Under the pieces are notes generated by a model. It did no database searches, was not told the DNA's origin, and saw nothing but the letters and a program-made list of their open reading frames with translations. Of a DNA stretch of 64,000 nt, positions 22,645-32,981 are shown piece after piece; the first letter of the stretch is position 1, and each line of letters begins with the position of its first letter. Source of the stretch: Gautieria morchelliformis (lineage: Eukaryota > Basidiomycota > Agaricomycetes > Gomphales > Gomphaceae); the NCBI GenBank assembly GCA_015179125.1, contig WHVA01000386.1, positions 1-64,000 of the forward strand, written 5' to 3'. The translations under genes and the position numbers were made by a program.

Positions 22645-23286
22645 CGTCGCCTCTCCTAGCGCCGCCGCACCCACTTGCCGACCTTCCCCAATGCCCAACC
22701 TAGAGCCCTCTCCACCCTCCTCCATGCCCTCACCACACCCCCTGGTATCCGCCTCCCTTTGCTCTGGGCACGCCCGACGAGAACGTCACACTCAATCACA
22801 GCTGGGAAGCCGCCATACAGCGTGTAGTCGATGTGTTCACCTGTGGAGACAGGTTAACTAGCTCTGGGATACAGTGCAGGCCGTGGACCTATGAGGTCCA
22901 GAATTGATAGTGGAGTTAGACTTGTAATTACCTTGTAGTTAGTGCTCTTTTATGGCTTTTAAAGGATAACCCATACAAATTTCATCCATTTAAAAGGCTT
23001 GGTGATCCACATATAACTAATTGACTGGCCATTTATATTATTCATGGATTATCTAGTGTCTATGTACATGGTGATACCATTATAATATGCTGGATCCTCC
23101 ACCGACGCTGCTGTTGGAAAACCCTTTGCAGTTTTAAGGGATTCTCCTTCAGCCTGGCAAAAATTTATCCACCTAAGGGATCGGTGGATGGATTGGTGGA
23201 TGCAACTCCGGTGGAAAATCCACCGGCCGACAATACCTGGTGGATTTTCCACTGGAGTTTGGCGGTGTTCTTTCCCGCAGTGAGGA

Positions 23287-23680
23287 TCAGTCGACCTCGG
23301 GGGCAGTTTGGCATCCACATTCCGACAAACACAAGCCACACGTATAGCACCATTATATGCCTAATGACATGTATCATCAGTTGATACGACAATCGAGCAG
23401 CCGCAACCGAGGTCCGAGCCCTATTAGCCAAAGCCAATTACCGTGCATGTCGAGTTGACCAATCGATTCGGGTGCAGCATGCGTAGGCAAGGGTACATGC
23501 ATGGTATCCCTTCATCATCTATTCTACATCACTACATCATTGTTCGCCTCCTTTCCCCGGTAGTATAATGGCCACTCTATTTCCACGCACCTTTCCAAGT
23601 AACTACACCTTTCTAATCATACAACACATCACTGTTACAGATCGACTCGGACGACTCCGTCATACGAATTCAAACTTTTA
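23287..23680. other. Spacer between two DNA elements
   Basis: No ORF with motif and no repeat seen. It ends in the TA at 23,679-23,680 that flanks the next element. Confidence 0.4.
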
Positions 23681-24282
23681 CACCCGTTTGCAGTACCTAA
23701 GGCGCGCGTCGGATTTGCTTCCGTTTTAGCGCGCAAACTTCGAACAACGATATCTTGCTTGATATCGCTCTGATTCGCTTGAAATTTCATATCTGAAGAT
23801 ATATGGACCATAGCTAGGGCATAGAACTAAAAAATCCGAATAAAAGAAGCATTTTTTATTTTGCACTTTGGGTGCTGAGGGGGGAACAATGTCAAGCTTA
23901 GCTTACTGTATGTAGTTCAATGCAGGTTTTAATTTTGTTTGCTACTTTGTACTAATGGTGAGAACCCACTACAGGAGAATCTCCAGAAGAGGGTGTCATA
24001 GGATTGGAGAGGAAGGGCTTAGCTTCTTCTGACATTGGATCAGTGAGATCTGACGGTAGGCGTTCATTCTCGATGTCGGATTTCCTCCTGTGTAGCATAA
24101 GCCCCGAAATCTTTGATCCCTTCCGCACCGAGTGCCAATGCACCATAAGGCAACTTCGCCGATCCTGACATGTTCTTGAGCTCGGAAACCGCGGGGGCGC
24201 ACACGTATGCGGTGGGGTGAGGGGTGCGGAGGTGCTGGGGTGGGCGAGCTGGTGTAGGAGGACGGGGTGGTGGGGGAGCGGG
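23681..24282 (+). repeat. Left 602-bp terminal inverted repeat
   Basis: Near-identical to the reverse complement of 31,551-32,152, and the same length. Inside the outer 60 bases are palindromic pieces (GATATCTTGCTTGATATC). The inner half looks like former coding sequence on the minus strand (SELKNMSGSAKLPYGALALG). The same peptide can be read in the right copy with few changes. Confidence 0.85.
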
Positions 24283-24289
24283 TGGCGGC

Positions 24290-24357
24290 TGGTGCGGGTG
24301 CGGGTGCGGGTGCAGGTGCAGGTGCGGGTGCAGGTACGGGTGCAGGTGCGGGTGCGA
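24290..24357 (+). repeat. G-rich hexamer minisatellite near left TIR
   Basis: About ten units of GGTGCG/GGTGCA. The C-rich counterpart is at 31,171-31,318, in inverted orientation, so the symmetry of the element extends inward beyond the 602-bp repeats. Confidence 0.8.
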
Positions 24358-24380
24358 TTGCAGCACGGACGACACGGAGC

Positions 24381-24720
24381 TCATCGTGAGGAGACTGGGC
24401 ATACGGTTAGCAGGGTGCGGGGGCGTCGACACACCTTGACACCCAGGGGACTCCAGGCAGGGGACATGGGGGATACCGGCCCAAACGGCAGCCGGTAGAG
24501 GGACGGGAGCGCGGACGTGACACAACTGGGCTGGCGGCCCTCGAGGCGTGCGAGGGCGTCGCCGCGGTTGGTGTTGCGGTAGCACGTGGAGGCGCGGGAC
24601 GTGGCAGTGGTCATCGCGAGGGTGTTGACGGTAGGAGTGATGGAGCCGCGGTCGGTTGGGGTGCGGGTGGACGACAGGAAGGAACTGCTCGTGCTTGTAC
24701 GAGTAGAAGGGGCGCTTCAA
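24381..24720 (-). pseudogene. Possible captured gene fragment inside the composite element
   Basis: One minus-strand frame is continuous and not repeat-derived. It has a Ser/Thr-rich N-terminal part (SFLSSTRTPTDRGSITPTV), then NTLAMTTATSRASTCYRNTN and RGDALARLEGRQP, and ends in a TGA at 24,381. It looks like an exon of a host gene, but I do not recognise the family. It sits between the left TIR with its minisatellite and the transposase. Confidence 0.3.
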
Positions 24721-24977
24721 GTCACAATGGTGGACTTGTAGTTGGGACGCGTGACAGCCCTTTCAGCGAGGATGTAAAGTAAGCATAAGTAGCAAAATCA
24801 CCAATAAAAATGGGATAGTGGCCATTTGACACCTGAAAATTACACTTGAGTTGGGGTTCAGCATTGGGAGTAAGGGTGCAAATGCTGTCGCACGATTCAT
24901 GTCATAGAATTCTTGGTCAGGGTGTGTGTTTCGGGAACTTCCGTTCTCCTTGTATGTACTACCCACACCATCGCTCA

Positions 24978-26053
24978 TATGCCTCGCCCTGGCAACCCTA
25001 AACCTGTTCGTCACATGTACAGCAAGGATCTGCAGGATCGCGTTATACACCAAAAATTCAAGCTCAACAAGAAATCAACCGATATTGCAATTGACCTCGA
25101 TATGTCACTACGTGTAGTTCAACGCACAATCAAACTCTGGCAGGATGTTGGAGACGTCGTGGCAGAGCCAAAGCGGCTATCTCATGGGTCAAAAATGACC
25201 TCAGCTCAGAGTGAAGTAAGTAATTCATGTCTGTGTTTAGCTGTAGCTTATTTTATTTTATAACAGTTTCTTCTTGCGCTTCTTGAACGCTCGCCCGATC
25301 TTTACCTCAATGAGCTTGTCGAAGAGCTAGAGGTGCAGCATGGTATTTTAGTAAGTATATCAACTGTCTGGAGGACGCTTCGACATCTTGGCTTGCAAAG
25401 AAAGAAAGTGAGTCATTAAATCCTCGAAGAATGACAACCTTCTTCGCACAACGTATAGACTAATGGGATGGGCTTACAAGGGATGTAGGCCTCGAGTGCA
25501 AGCACATTTCCAAAGGGGCGAAAGGTAACGATTTGTGCACGGGCCTCCATTATTGTATCGCTAATATCCACTCAGATTTTCAATCCTCCCGGCGCTCTCA
25601 CAAGATGGAATCATCTATAGCCATATCAAATTAGGGGCATACGACGGTCCAGAGTTCCTTGGGTTTCTGAAGGGCCTTTTAGAGGTAATGAACCCTTACC
25701 CGGCACCACAGAGCGTTCTTGTTATGGATAACTGTGCCATTCACCACATACCTGAGGTCTCACTCTTATGTGCCCAAAGGTTTTTACCATTATAAACTGT
25801 TTTCACTAGTGTCTAATCTTGCATTTGCAGAGGAATCAAACTGATGTATCTTCCACCATACTCACCCGATCTCAACCCGATCGAAGAATCATTCTCCTTC
25901 ATCAAAGCTCACCTCAGACGTCATGGTGCCGAGTTCCGTGCATGTGTTGCAAGTAAGGAGAGGGCTGAGCTATTCATGTTTCTCTATGAGGCACTGGATC
26001 GGATTACACACAGACATGCGCGAGGGTGGATGAAGCACTGTGGCTATCTGTAG
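24978..26053 (+). pseudogene. Tc1/IS630-type DDE transposase, incomplete
   Basis: Transposase that would bind the element ends and catalyse cut-and-paste movement. Exon 1 (24,978-25,215) carries a helix-turn-helix (KSTDIAIDLDMSLRVVQRTI). The first intron is 25,216-25,266 (GTAAGT...AACAG). The next exon reads LYLNELVEELEVQHGILVSI and HLGLQRKK up to 25,408. The catalytic region follows: QRGER, an intron near 25,526-25,573, FSILPALSQDGIIYSHI, SVLVMDNCAIHH (second Asp), another intron near 25,780-25,832, and LPPYSPDLNPIEESFSFIK (Glu). The stretch between RKK and SSKNDNLLRTTYR, where the first catalytic Asp belongs, is missing or unreadable, so it is probably dead. Stop TAG at 26,051-26,053. Confidence 0.75.
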
Positions 26054-26244
26054 TGCAGTTGTACTACTGTAATGTAATTTTTTTGTTGTCAGAATGTTGA
26101 AAATTATCTGCAATGTGATGGATGATATTGGTAAATAACACTTAGTAGTGCAAAAAGTACTCATTGTAAGTGCCCGCTCTTCCTACAGTGGCTACAGGAT
26201 CTCATAATATTATATGTCATGCGTTACATGCGGTCTTTCCCAGC

Positions 26245-28558
26245 TCATCCTCTCTCTTCACCTGTCATTTCCCCCTCCTCGACTCTCTCTTCACCTGTCA
26301 TTTCCCCCTCATTAACATAATCCCAACTCTCTGGCAGGTCTGAAAGAGATTCAAGCCCAATCGTTACATACTGCCTGTATGGCTTGGTGGCCTGTAAAGT
26401 GTACTCATCGGCGTTCACCTTAATGAAGTCTGGCATCAGCCATTCCAGAGCAGTCTCCCAAGAAAGCGTTAACCATTGAATCAAGAGTTTGGAGAATGGC
26501 TTGAAGCCCGTGGAGAAGTTTTTCGCGGCATCCTGTTGCTTTAACCTATCAAGGAAACTTCCCCTAGCTTGTAACACAGGTAACTCGTCGGAGAGCATCG
26601 TTTGACAGTAATTCTGTTCTAGTCGCCCGAGTGCCCCCTTGGTCTCCAGAATCTCCAGAATCGACCAAAATAAAACCCATATAAACAACTCCAGGTCATC
26701 AATTACTTGGTGCACAACTTGCGTTCCAGAGTCCCAAGCAACAATCAGCGCCTGAGACATGAAAGGCAGCGTACCCTAGAACCATGTAAATCACAAGCCG
26801 CACACAACAACTAAAGACCCACCGAGCGATGCTTTGCTAATTCCCGCTTCTGATCCATCCAACAAATCGCCTGGTCCCCATTGCATATGAATCCCACACA
26901 TCTAGTAACTTCTCGAGTCACGGCAAAACTGAAGCAAACATAAAAAAACGAAAGGACTGATGTGAAAGACGGTACATACTCTGCCACAGGCGGCCGCTCA
27001 GCTTCATCCATCAGCATGACGTTCCCGACGCTTATGTCGCGGTGCAACCAGCCATTCTTAAACAGCCCAAAATGCCCTGTCAATCACCATTATAGGTAAA
27101 TCATGTCCGATGCCCTCTTCGTTCACATACCCAACATGGCGTGCACTATGCAACGCACGAGCAATCGAGGACTTTGTGCAGCTCGCAGTGACGTCCCTCG
27201 GGTCTCAAAAACAGATCGCATATGTATTTGTTCGTCAGGCCTAACCCCGGCGTATGGCTCTGGCGCACAGACGGGCCAATACGTTGCATCATCAGGTATG
27301 AGCTTATCCATTCCGTCCTCGACAGGGTATGAGACAAGGATGTCTGGCAGTCCAAATCCGCCCGATAACGCTCCAAACATTGTGCCTTCTTCGTTATGGG
27401 TTTTCAATGGCCATGAATCTTTCAGAATGACAGTGTCTGGCAAGAGAAAAGATATGCCTCCCTTCAACCTCAAGGGTTCTCGACCGTCAGTCTCTTTTCC
27501 AGGCTGAGAACGCGGGGGTTGGTGACTTCGTAAGTTATACCGGCGAGTGGACGAAGGTTGAGTGGGAGAACCATCGGTGGCAGTTGCACCTTCAAACCCA
27601 ATTGTTAACTACTGGCCCAGATCTCTAAACGTCAAAATGCACCCTTCTTGACCAAAAGATACACACGCGTTGCTCGTCCGCGAACGCAATGTCGGTCACA
27701 AAGTGTTTTCGAAATCTTGAATATACCCCTCTCGTGAATCCCAATGTCTGTGATGGTGCGAGTAGTATCGATTCCAGCATGGTTTGTGTCAGTCCAAGAA
27801 TTAATCCCAACCACTCCGCGGACAAATCCTTTAAAGCCTCCCTCCTTCGAGAGGTCAAGTTCCGGCGTAACAACCAGACCCATGCGAGAATAAAATCCGA
27901 AGCGCACCCCCATCGTTGCGTTGTTGAAATGGATAACAGTGACGAAGAGTCTATCCAATCAGTGTGTGAACATACAGCGCGCGTACGTGCTTGACTGCAG
28001 GATCAAACCAGGCCAGTTATTCTTCACCTCTATGCAAATTTCAGCCTCGTTCCATGAGAGCTTCGGCTTCGAGCCTCGGCTCTTACCAACAGACTGACAA
28101 CCAACAAGGTCTGGTTTTAGGGGGGAGTATGTGTCAAGTCCTTCAGCCATTTCCCGACCGTACACGTAAAACTGAAGACCTCAGTGGATATTGCCATTCG
28201 GTAGCTTTTGGGAGGAGATGGACAGAATCTGGTTGAGTAACCACTCCAACGGCGCATAATGAGCGCTTTCTGGACTAGTGCGGCTGGGCCATTCCTTGAA
28301 AGTGTCGGTTGGGCTGTCCCAGAACACGCCAGGTTTCAGTTTGGATAGGACAGTGTCGACAATTGTTTGATCCGCCCAACAGCGCTCTTTAAGCAGAGAA
28401 TTACTCTCGAATATCGCACCGGAGAACTCGCCCTTCATCAGCTTTTTCAAATCATCCTGGGTCCGAATGTGTGATTCATGAGATTTACTGGAACTGACGC
28501 TATATGGTGTGCTCGTCATCAACGGAAGCTTGAGAGATTGGGGCGGTGTTGATGGCAT
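26245..28558 (-). pseudogene. FunK1-type fungal protein kinase (pseudogene)
   Basis: Eukaryotic-kinase-like protein of the FunK1 family, greatly expanded in Agaricomycetes. Biochemical role largely unknown. I take the start ATG at 28,558 (MPSTPPQSLKLPL). The N-lobe region reads KPDLVGCQSVG, EICIEVKNNWPGLILQSSTYAR and NNATMGVRFGFYSRMGLVVT. Next is TVILKDSWPLKTHNEEG (about 27,430), then the catalytic loop GWLHRDISVGNVMLMDEAERPP (near 27,000-27,060). The tail, after GTLPFMSQ, has DDLELFIWVLFW (26,700). Introns are visible at about 27,069-27,122 and 26,770-26,815. Two in-frame TGA codons (NIH-stop-GLQF near 28,180 and FTH-stop-LDRLF near 27,958) break it, each one transition away from CGA. The C-terminus holds a duplicated EGEMTGEER. 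Confidence 0.75.
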
Positions 28559-28856
28559 CTGGAATAACAAATATCGAGAATTAGAGGCAGACAACAAGTA
28601 AAGAACTATGTTGTGCGAGTCTGAGAGGCAGAGCTGTTGTCAACATGCGGACAAGTCACGTGACAAGTGAACCATCTACATTCTTGCGGTGTGTTGGTGG
28701 TAGCGGCCTCAAGGTTAAATACCAATAATGTGCTGTGCGCTGCCTCAGACGGTACTAAGGCCGCCGATCTCAAATATCCTTAATTCTCTAAATTGTTCTT
28801 TTTGATGTATATAGTAAATCTAATTATTGTGTCCTACTGGCATAATTCTGCTTGCC

Positions 28857-30539
28857 TCACACCTTCTTAGCAAGCTTCCTTATAGCCTTTCTAGCCGCTC
28901 CTTTGATGAAATTCGCGTCACCCCATGACATCCCAATGTTGGCCATGAGCACATCAGCCATCACCTCCTTCAGTTCATTTAGGAAGTAAACGTTGTTTGC
29001 TTCAAATTTACCTTTGAATTCGTCAATGTTCTGCCCCCTAGCCTCAGGCCAATTACGGACATCGTCAAGAAACTCTTTGATGCTTGGGTAAGCGATGTCA
29101 CTGGGAGTCGCAGGGGTCAACTGTTCCGGTCTCTTGTCAGGATTGACTGGAGTAACAGGGCGGTTCAGGACCATGTTCTGAGCAAACATTCGATAGTCAA
29201 TTGGTGGGAACATCATCATAGGAAATGATCCTTGAAGACCCAATGCAGCGCCGGGCAGGTTCGCCGTTGACCCTTCATCGGTCTTCTCTTTTTGAATGGA
29301 GTCTTTGCGATAATGGAAATCTTCGAAGTGAGCGTTGTTTGGAGGAACTTCCAGAGTGACCCTGTGAATGTTAGAAACCTAAATTCGCATTATTAGCAGC
29401 GAGTAATACATATAAATGCAAAGGTTGTACTCACCAAGGCTGTTACCCAGGACTGGAGTTGGCACCATGATAAATGCGTGTGCTCTCCATTCTTATTCAG
29501 TTTGCAGACTTTTGAAGCACATGCCGGTTTGCCACAGTTTGAATACTCTGCCTTCAACACCTCCATGAAATCCCTTTCCCGTTTTGTCGGTAGGCCATGC
29601 TCTTCAATCTCAGATCCTTCAGTGTCAGAATCGGCATTCAAGTCCTGAATACGAGCTTTCTTCTTTTTGCCCCTGCCAGCTGCATTTGTCACAGTTTTGT
29701 CCCTTTTCCTGGAAAGTGTATGCCGAAGCGATGTGATGTACTATAATTCTTATAATATCAGATGCGGCTGCCATGCGAAGTCACACGCACATGTACACTT
29801 TCATCCAGAACGATGTCTACTTCCACGCCACTGGCATCGCCCTTTTTCTTCCTTGCCTGAGCACCCTTCACATCATCCTTGAGGTTGTCCCAGTCCTCTT
29901 CTTTTGCCAGTTTCGAAAGGTGTTTATCTGACACACCTTTGAGCCGGTAAGCTAGGTGTGGCATCTTTTTCACTGTTTGATAGCACCCTATCGCTTTGAA
30001 GATATGTTCCTCGACCTTCTTGTAACTGACATTGGCAGGAAGCTTCACACGCTCAACAAACCCTTCGGCTTCAGTGCCGTCCGGAACACGCAAGATAATT
30101 ACTAGGCCGTGAAATGAGCATCAAATTATAAATGAAAAATATGATGGCATACTAGGTTCATCAATATCCTTTACCTGTTTGGGAACTGCCACCTCTACTA
30201 ACTCTTCAGACTCTGAGTCTCAATTAGGGTCGTTGGGCTCGGCTTCGGACTCGGATGCACTTTGAGCCGGCTGGGTCTCTTCCTCATATGAAGACCCTGA
30301 CTCAGATTCTAAGTCTTCAAAAGTTACTTTTTTTGCCGCCTGACGTTTCGGTCAAAAAGTGCTAGTAGTTTGAACAGATTCTAAATAACTGGTGAGCTTG
30401 AAATAGCATCATTATATATAGACCGACCTTTGCCCTGAATTCCCGCTATGTCAGGTAACAGTTCCTCTGGAGGTTCTTTGACCTTTTTCGTTGCTCGTGT
30501 TGACTTGGTGGGCTGTCTTTTATTTTTGTTATTTCCCAT
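28857..30539 (-). pseudogene. Uncharacterised protein with C-terminal SAM-like domain
   Basis: Five-exon gene on the same strand as the FunK1 relic, about 300 bp upstream of it. Exon 1 from ATG 30,539 is basic (MGNNKNKRQPTKSTRATKK). Exon 2 is acidic/Ser-rich (VTFEDLESESGSSYEEE). Exon 3 (to about 29,785) begins ILRVPDGTEAEGFVERVKLP. Exon 4 (29,715-29,433) has KRERDFMEVLKAEYSNCGKP and a CxxxxC...C cluster. Exon 5 ends IKEFLDDVRNWPEARGQ ... LMANIGMSWGDANFIKGAA, the pattern of a SAM-like helical domain. Splice sites are canonical (e.g. GTGAGT...TTTAG, 29,376-29,432). A single TGA at 30,220-30,222 (PN-stop-DSESEE) interrupts exon 2 and could be from CGA, so it is intact but for one codon. Function unknown. 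Confidence 0.6.
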
Positions 30540-30583
30540 TGTTGGTAAGGCAAGTCGAACTTGGTCGGGTTATGCCGATTCAT

Positions 30584-31170
30584 AATAGGTGGCTTGCCGC
30601 GCTGCACCATCGACAACACCACGCACCACAGACACTTCAGCCTCTCTTGGTTCAGCACTCGTCTTCCATATGAACTTGCCCCGGGCTTCGAAGCATCCGC
30701 TGACCCTGTTCTTCAATCGCACCTTTTCGCTTAGCTCCACAGGCTCGCCGTCAAGTACCAGCAGCTCCCTGTCAACTCCCCCATAACCCCAGTGGCCAAC
30801 TTCCGTGAGTATCCCGGCCCGTATTCCTCATACCAGGGTGTCTGACCACTCGACTCCCACAGAGCGCCACGGCCCAGGCACATTTGTGTCCCAGGGCACG
30901 CGTACCTGCACCTGCACCCGCAGCCACCCATTCCCCCACCACCCCATCCTCCTGCACCAGCTCGCCCACCCCAGCACCTCCGCGCCCCTCACCCCGCCAC
31001 GTACGCGTGCGCCCCCCGCGTCCTTCGCGTCATCGCCCAACCCGTCCCCGCACCTGCGCCCGTACCTGCACCCGCACCCGCCGCCGCCCGCTTCCCCACC
31101 ACCCCGTCCTCCTACACCAGCTCGCCCACCTCCGCCCCCGCGTCCTTCGCGTTGCCGCCCAACCCATCCC
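30584..31170 (+). other. Pro/Ala- and Ser-rich region, gene-derived
   Basis: One plus-strand frame reads LAVKYQQLPVNSPITPVANF (about 30,747-30,803). It is followed by an intron-like GTGAGT...CACAG (about 30,806-30,861) and a Pro/Ala-rich continuation into the minisatellite. It may be another captured gene piece. The GC-rich composition makes all frames open, so little weight can be put on any ORF here. Confidence 0.3.
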
Positions 31171-31318
31171 TGCACCCGCACCCGCACCTGCACCCGTACT
31201 TCCACCCGCACCCGTACCTGCACCCGCACCCGCACCCGCACCTGCACCCACACCCGCACCCGCACCTGCACCCGTGCCCACACCCGCACCTGCACCCACA
31301 CCCGCACCCGCCGCCCAT
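31171..31318 (+). repeat. C-rich hexamer minisatellite near right TIR
   Basis: About 24 units of CACCCG/CACCTG, varying slightly. All six frames are open across it and yield Pro-Ala, Thr-Cys-Arg or His-Pro repeats. These explain the several overlapping ORFs in 30,800-31,440. Confidence 0.85.
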
Positions 31319-31550
31319 GTTGGAATATAACAAGCTGGTTACGCGCTGTTTCTGCTTATGTAATCAAAGGCTTGCGTGCCCTTTGTTCTCGCTTTTTCTT
31401 ATTGTTTTACCTTCCTTTTTGTTCCTAAAACATTTATAAGTCTTTACACTCCATGTATGTAACTATCCGTTTGCCCCAACGAGCTCACAGGACAAACGTT
31501 CAAATTCATTCTCTCGCGTTCTTACTTTTGCATCTCTCTTATTCTAACAG

Positions 31551-32152
31551 CCCGCTCCCCCACCACCCCATCCTCCTACACCAGCTCGCCCACCCCAGCA
31601 CCTCCGCGCCCCTCACCCCACCACATACGCGTGCGCCCCTGCGGTTTCCGAGCTCAAGAACGTGTCAGGATCGGTGAAGTTGCCTTATGGTGCATTGGCA
31701 CTCGGTGCGGAAGGGATCAAAGATTTCGGGGCTTATGCTACACAGGAGGAAATCCGACATCGAGAATGAACACCTACCATCAGATCTCACTGATCCAATG
31801 TCAGAAGAAGCTAAGCCCTTCCTCTCCAATCCTATGACACCCTCTTCTGGAGATTCTCCTGTAGTGGGTTCTCACCATTAGTACAAAGTAGCAAACAAAA
31901 TTAAAACCTGCATTGAACTACATACAGTAAGCTAAGCTTGACATTGTTCCCCCCTCAGCACCCAAAATGCAAAATAAAAAATGCTTCTTTTATTCGGATT
32001 TTTTAGTTCTATGCCCTAGCTATGGTCCACATAGCTTCAGATATGAAATTTCAAGCGAATCGGAGCGATATCAAGCAAGATATCGTTGTTCGAAGTTTGC
32101 GCGCTAAAACGGAAGCAAATCCGACGCGCGCCTTAGGTACTGCAAACGGGTG
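31551..32152 (-). repeat. Right 602-bp terminal inverted repeat
   Basis: Inverted partner of 23,681-24,282. The outer end is ...CAAACGGGTG followed by TA. Differences from the left copy are scattered single substitutions (for example GCGGTT against GCGGGG near the inner third). The inner end abuts TTCTAACAG. Shorter pieces of its inner 75 bases recur at about 30,925-31,010 and 31,089-31,140. Confidence 0.85.
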
Positions 32153-32154
32153 TA

Positions 32155-32981
32155 ACACCGCACATGTCGGAATACAGGTCGTGAGTTTGACATCATTGCG
32201 GTAGAGGGGTATATTCATTATCCCATACTAGGGACTGGACATGGACACTAGTCCGATGTTGCATTCAATGGAGGCGCCCCCGAGCAATTGCAGAACATAT
32301 ATTCACTGCGCACGGGCGAGGTGTATTCTTGGAGGGGAAAGTGTGCGCAGCAGGAGGGGGAGTTTGAGAGGGCGTAGGGGAAGAGAGGGCGAAAGGGGGC
32401 GAAGGGGGCCGACAAACGAAAGGGCAAGAGAAAGACTAGAGATCGAGGAACAATTACATAATGAGTCGACGGGAAGCGCGCGAGACGATCGATGACCATT
32501 GACGCCCCATGAAAATATGAAATTTTTACCCCATTTTTAATCGTGTCATTGCTCTGCGTCGCTCTATGTTAACTAGTTTTCAGTGCAATTCTATACCCAT
32601 CGAATATTGGCAACGGCACGGTGTTTATAATCAAATTCTGTAGTCTCATGTAATCTTACATTTTTGATTGCAAGAAAGGCAAGAAACGAATGTTTTATAA
32701 ACACACAGCTAGTGCGACCACGACGATAATAGTCAAGGAGAGAGGTACAGATTTATCTGAGGAAATGAATGAGGAAATGAATGAGAAACATCAGAGAGAG
32801 AAAATATCCGTTATAGTGTAAGGAGTGACAACAGTAGAGGTTTGATCGGCGAAAATGAGAAAACTACGGAGCTTGAGAGGATGGAAAATATAGCAGGCCT
32901 ATGGACAACAAGATGTCAATCACAATATTCTTTTTTAAGTCATGGATAAACCGGCACCTGTGAGAGATTACGCTCATGACC
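32155..32981. other. Intergenic region downstream of the NRPS gene
   Basis: Flank of the composite element and 3' flank of the NRPS. ORFs here (for example 32,241-32,495) are purine-rich and carry no motif. No polyadenylation signal that I would rely on. Confidence 0.4.

Larger units (their letters stand above)
21192..23282 (+). mobile_element. 2.09-kb DNA element with CACTGCGGGAA inverted termini
   Basis: The left end reads CACTGCGGGAACAAAC. The right end, inverted, reads CACTGCGGGAAAGAAC. Both ends are flanked by AGGA (21,188-21,191 and 23,283-23,286), a possible 4-bp duplication. Inside each end there is a dense cluster of GGTGGA/TCCACC motifs (21,238-21,325 and 23,090-23,255), like transposase-binding subterminal repeats. 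No transposase is visible. The superfamily is unsettled: CACTG ends recall CMC/EnSpm, but a 4-bp duplication does not fit that group. Confidence 0.6.
23681..32152 (+). mobile_element. 8.47-kb Tc1/mariner-type composite element with gene cargo
   Basis: The outer ends are inverted repeats starting CACCCGTTTGCAGTACC, each flanked outside by TA (23,679-23,680 and 32,153-32,154), the Tc1/mariner target duplication. The interior holds a DDE transposase relic of the Tc1/IS630 type (plus strand), a FunK1 kinase pseudogene and a SAM-like-domain gene (both minus), plus gene-derived Pro/Ala-rich tracts near both ends. Tc1/mariner elements are usually 1-3 kb, so 8.5 kb with unrelated genes is exceptional. 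The alternative is two separate short elements that happen to lie in opposite orientation. Confidence 0.6.

Noticed and set aside
24064..24720. 218-codon minus-strand ORF spanning the left terminus and minisatellite
   Set aside because: Crosses the minisatellite and terminal repeat in a His/Pro-rich frame; the more protein-like frame is the neighbouring one (24,381-24,720).
30805..31440. Several overlapping long ORFs on both strands (Pro-Ala, His-Pro, Thr-Cys-Arg and Gly-Ala repeats)
   Set aside because: They are the six translations of one C-rich hexamer minisatellite and its GC-rich flanks; open frames here carry no information.
23681..32152. Starship-type cargo element
   Set aside because: No tyrosine recombinase (captain) gene is visible and the ends are long inverted repeats with TA flanks, which point to a DDE transposase.
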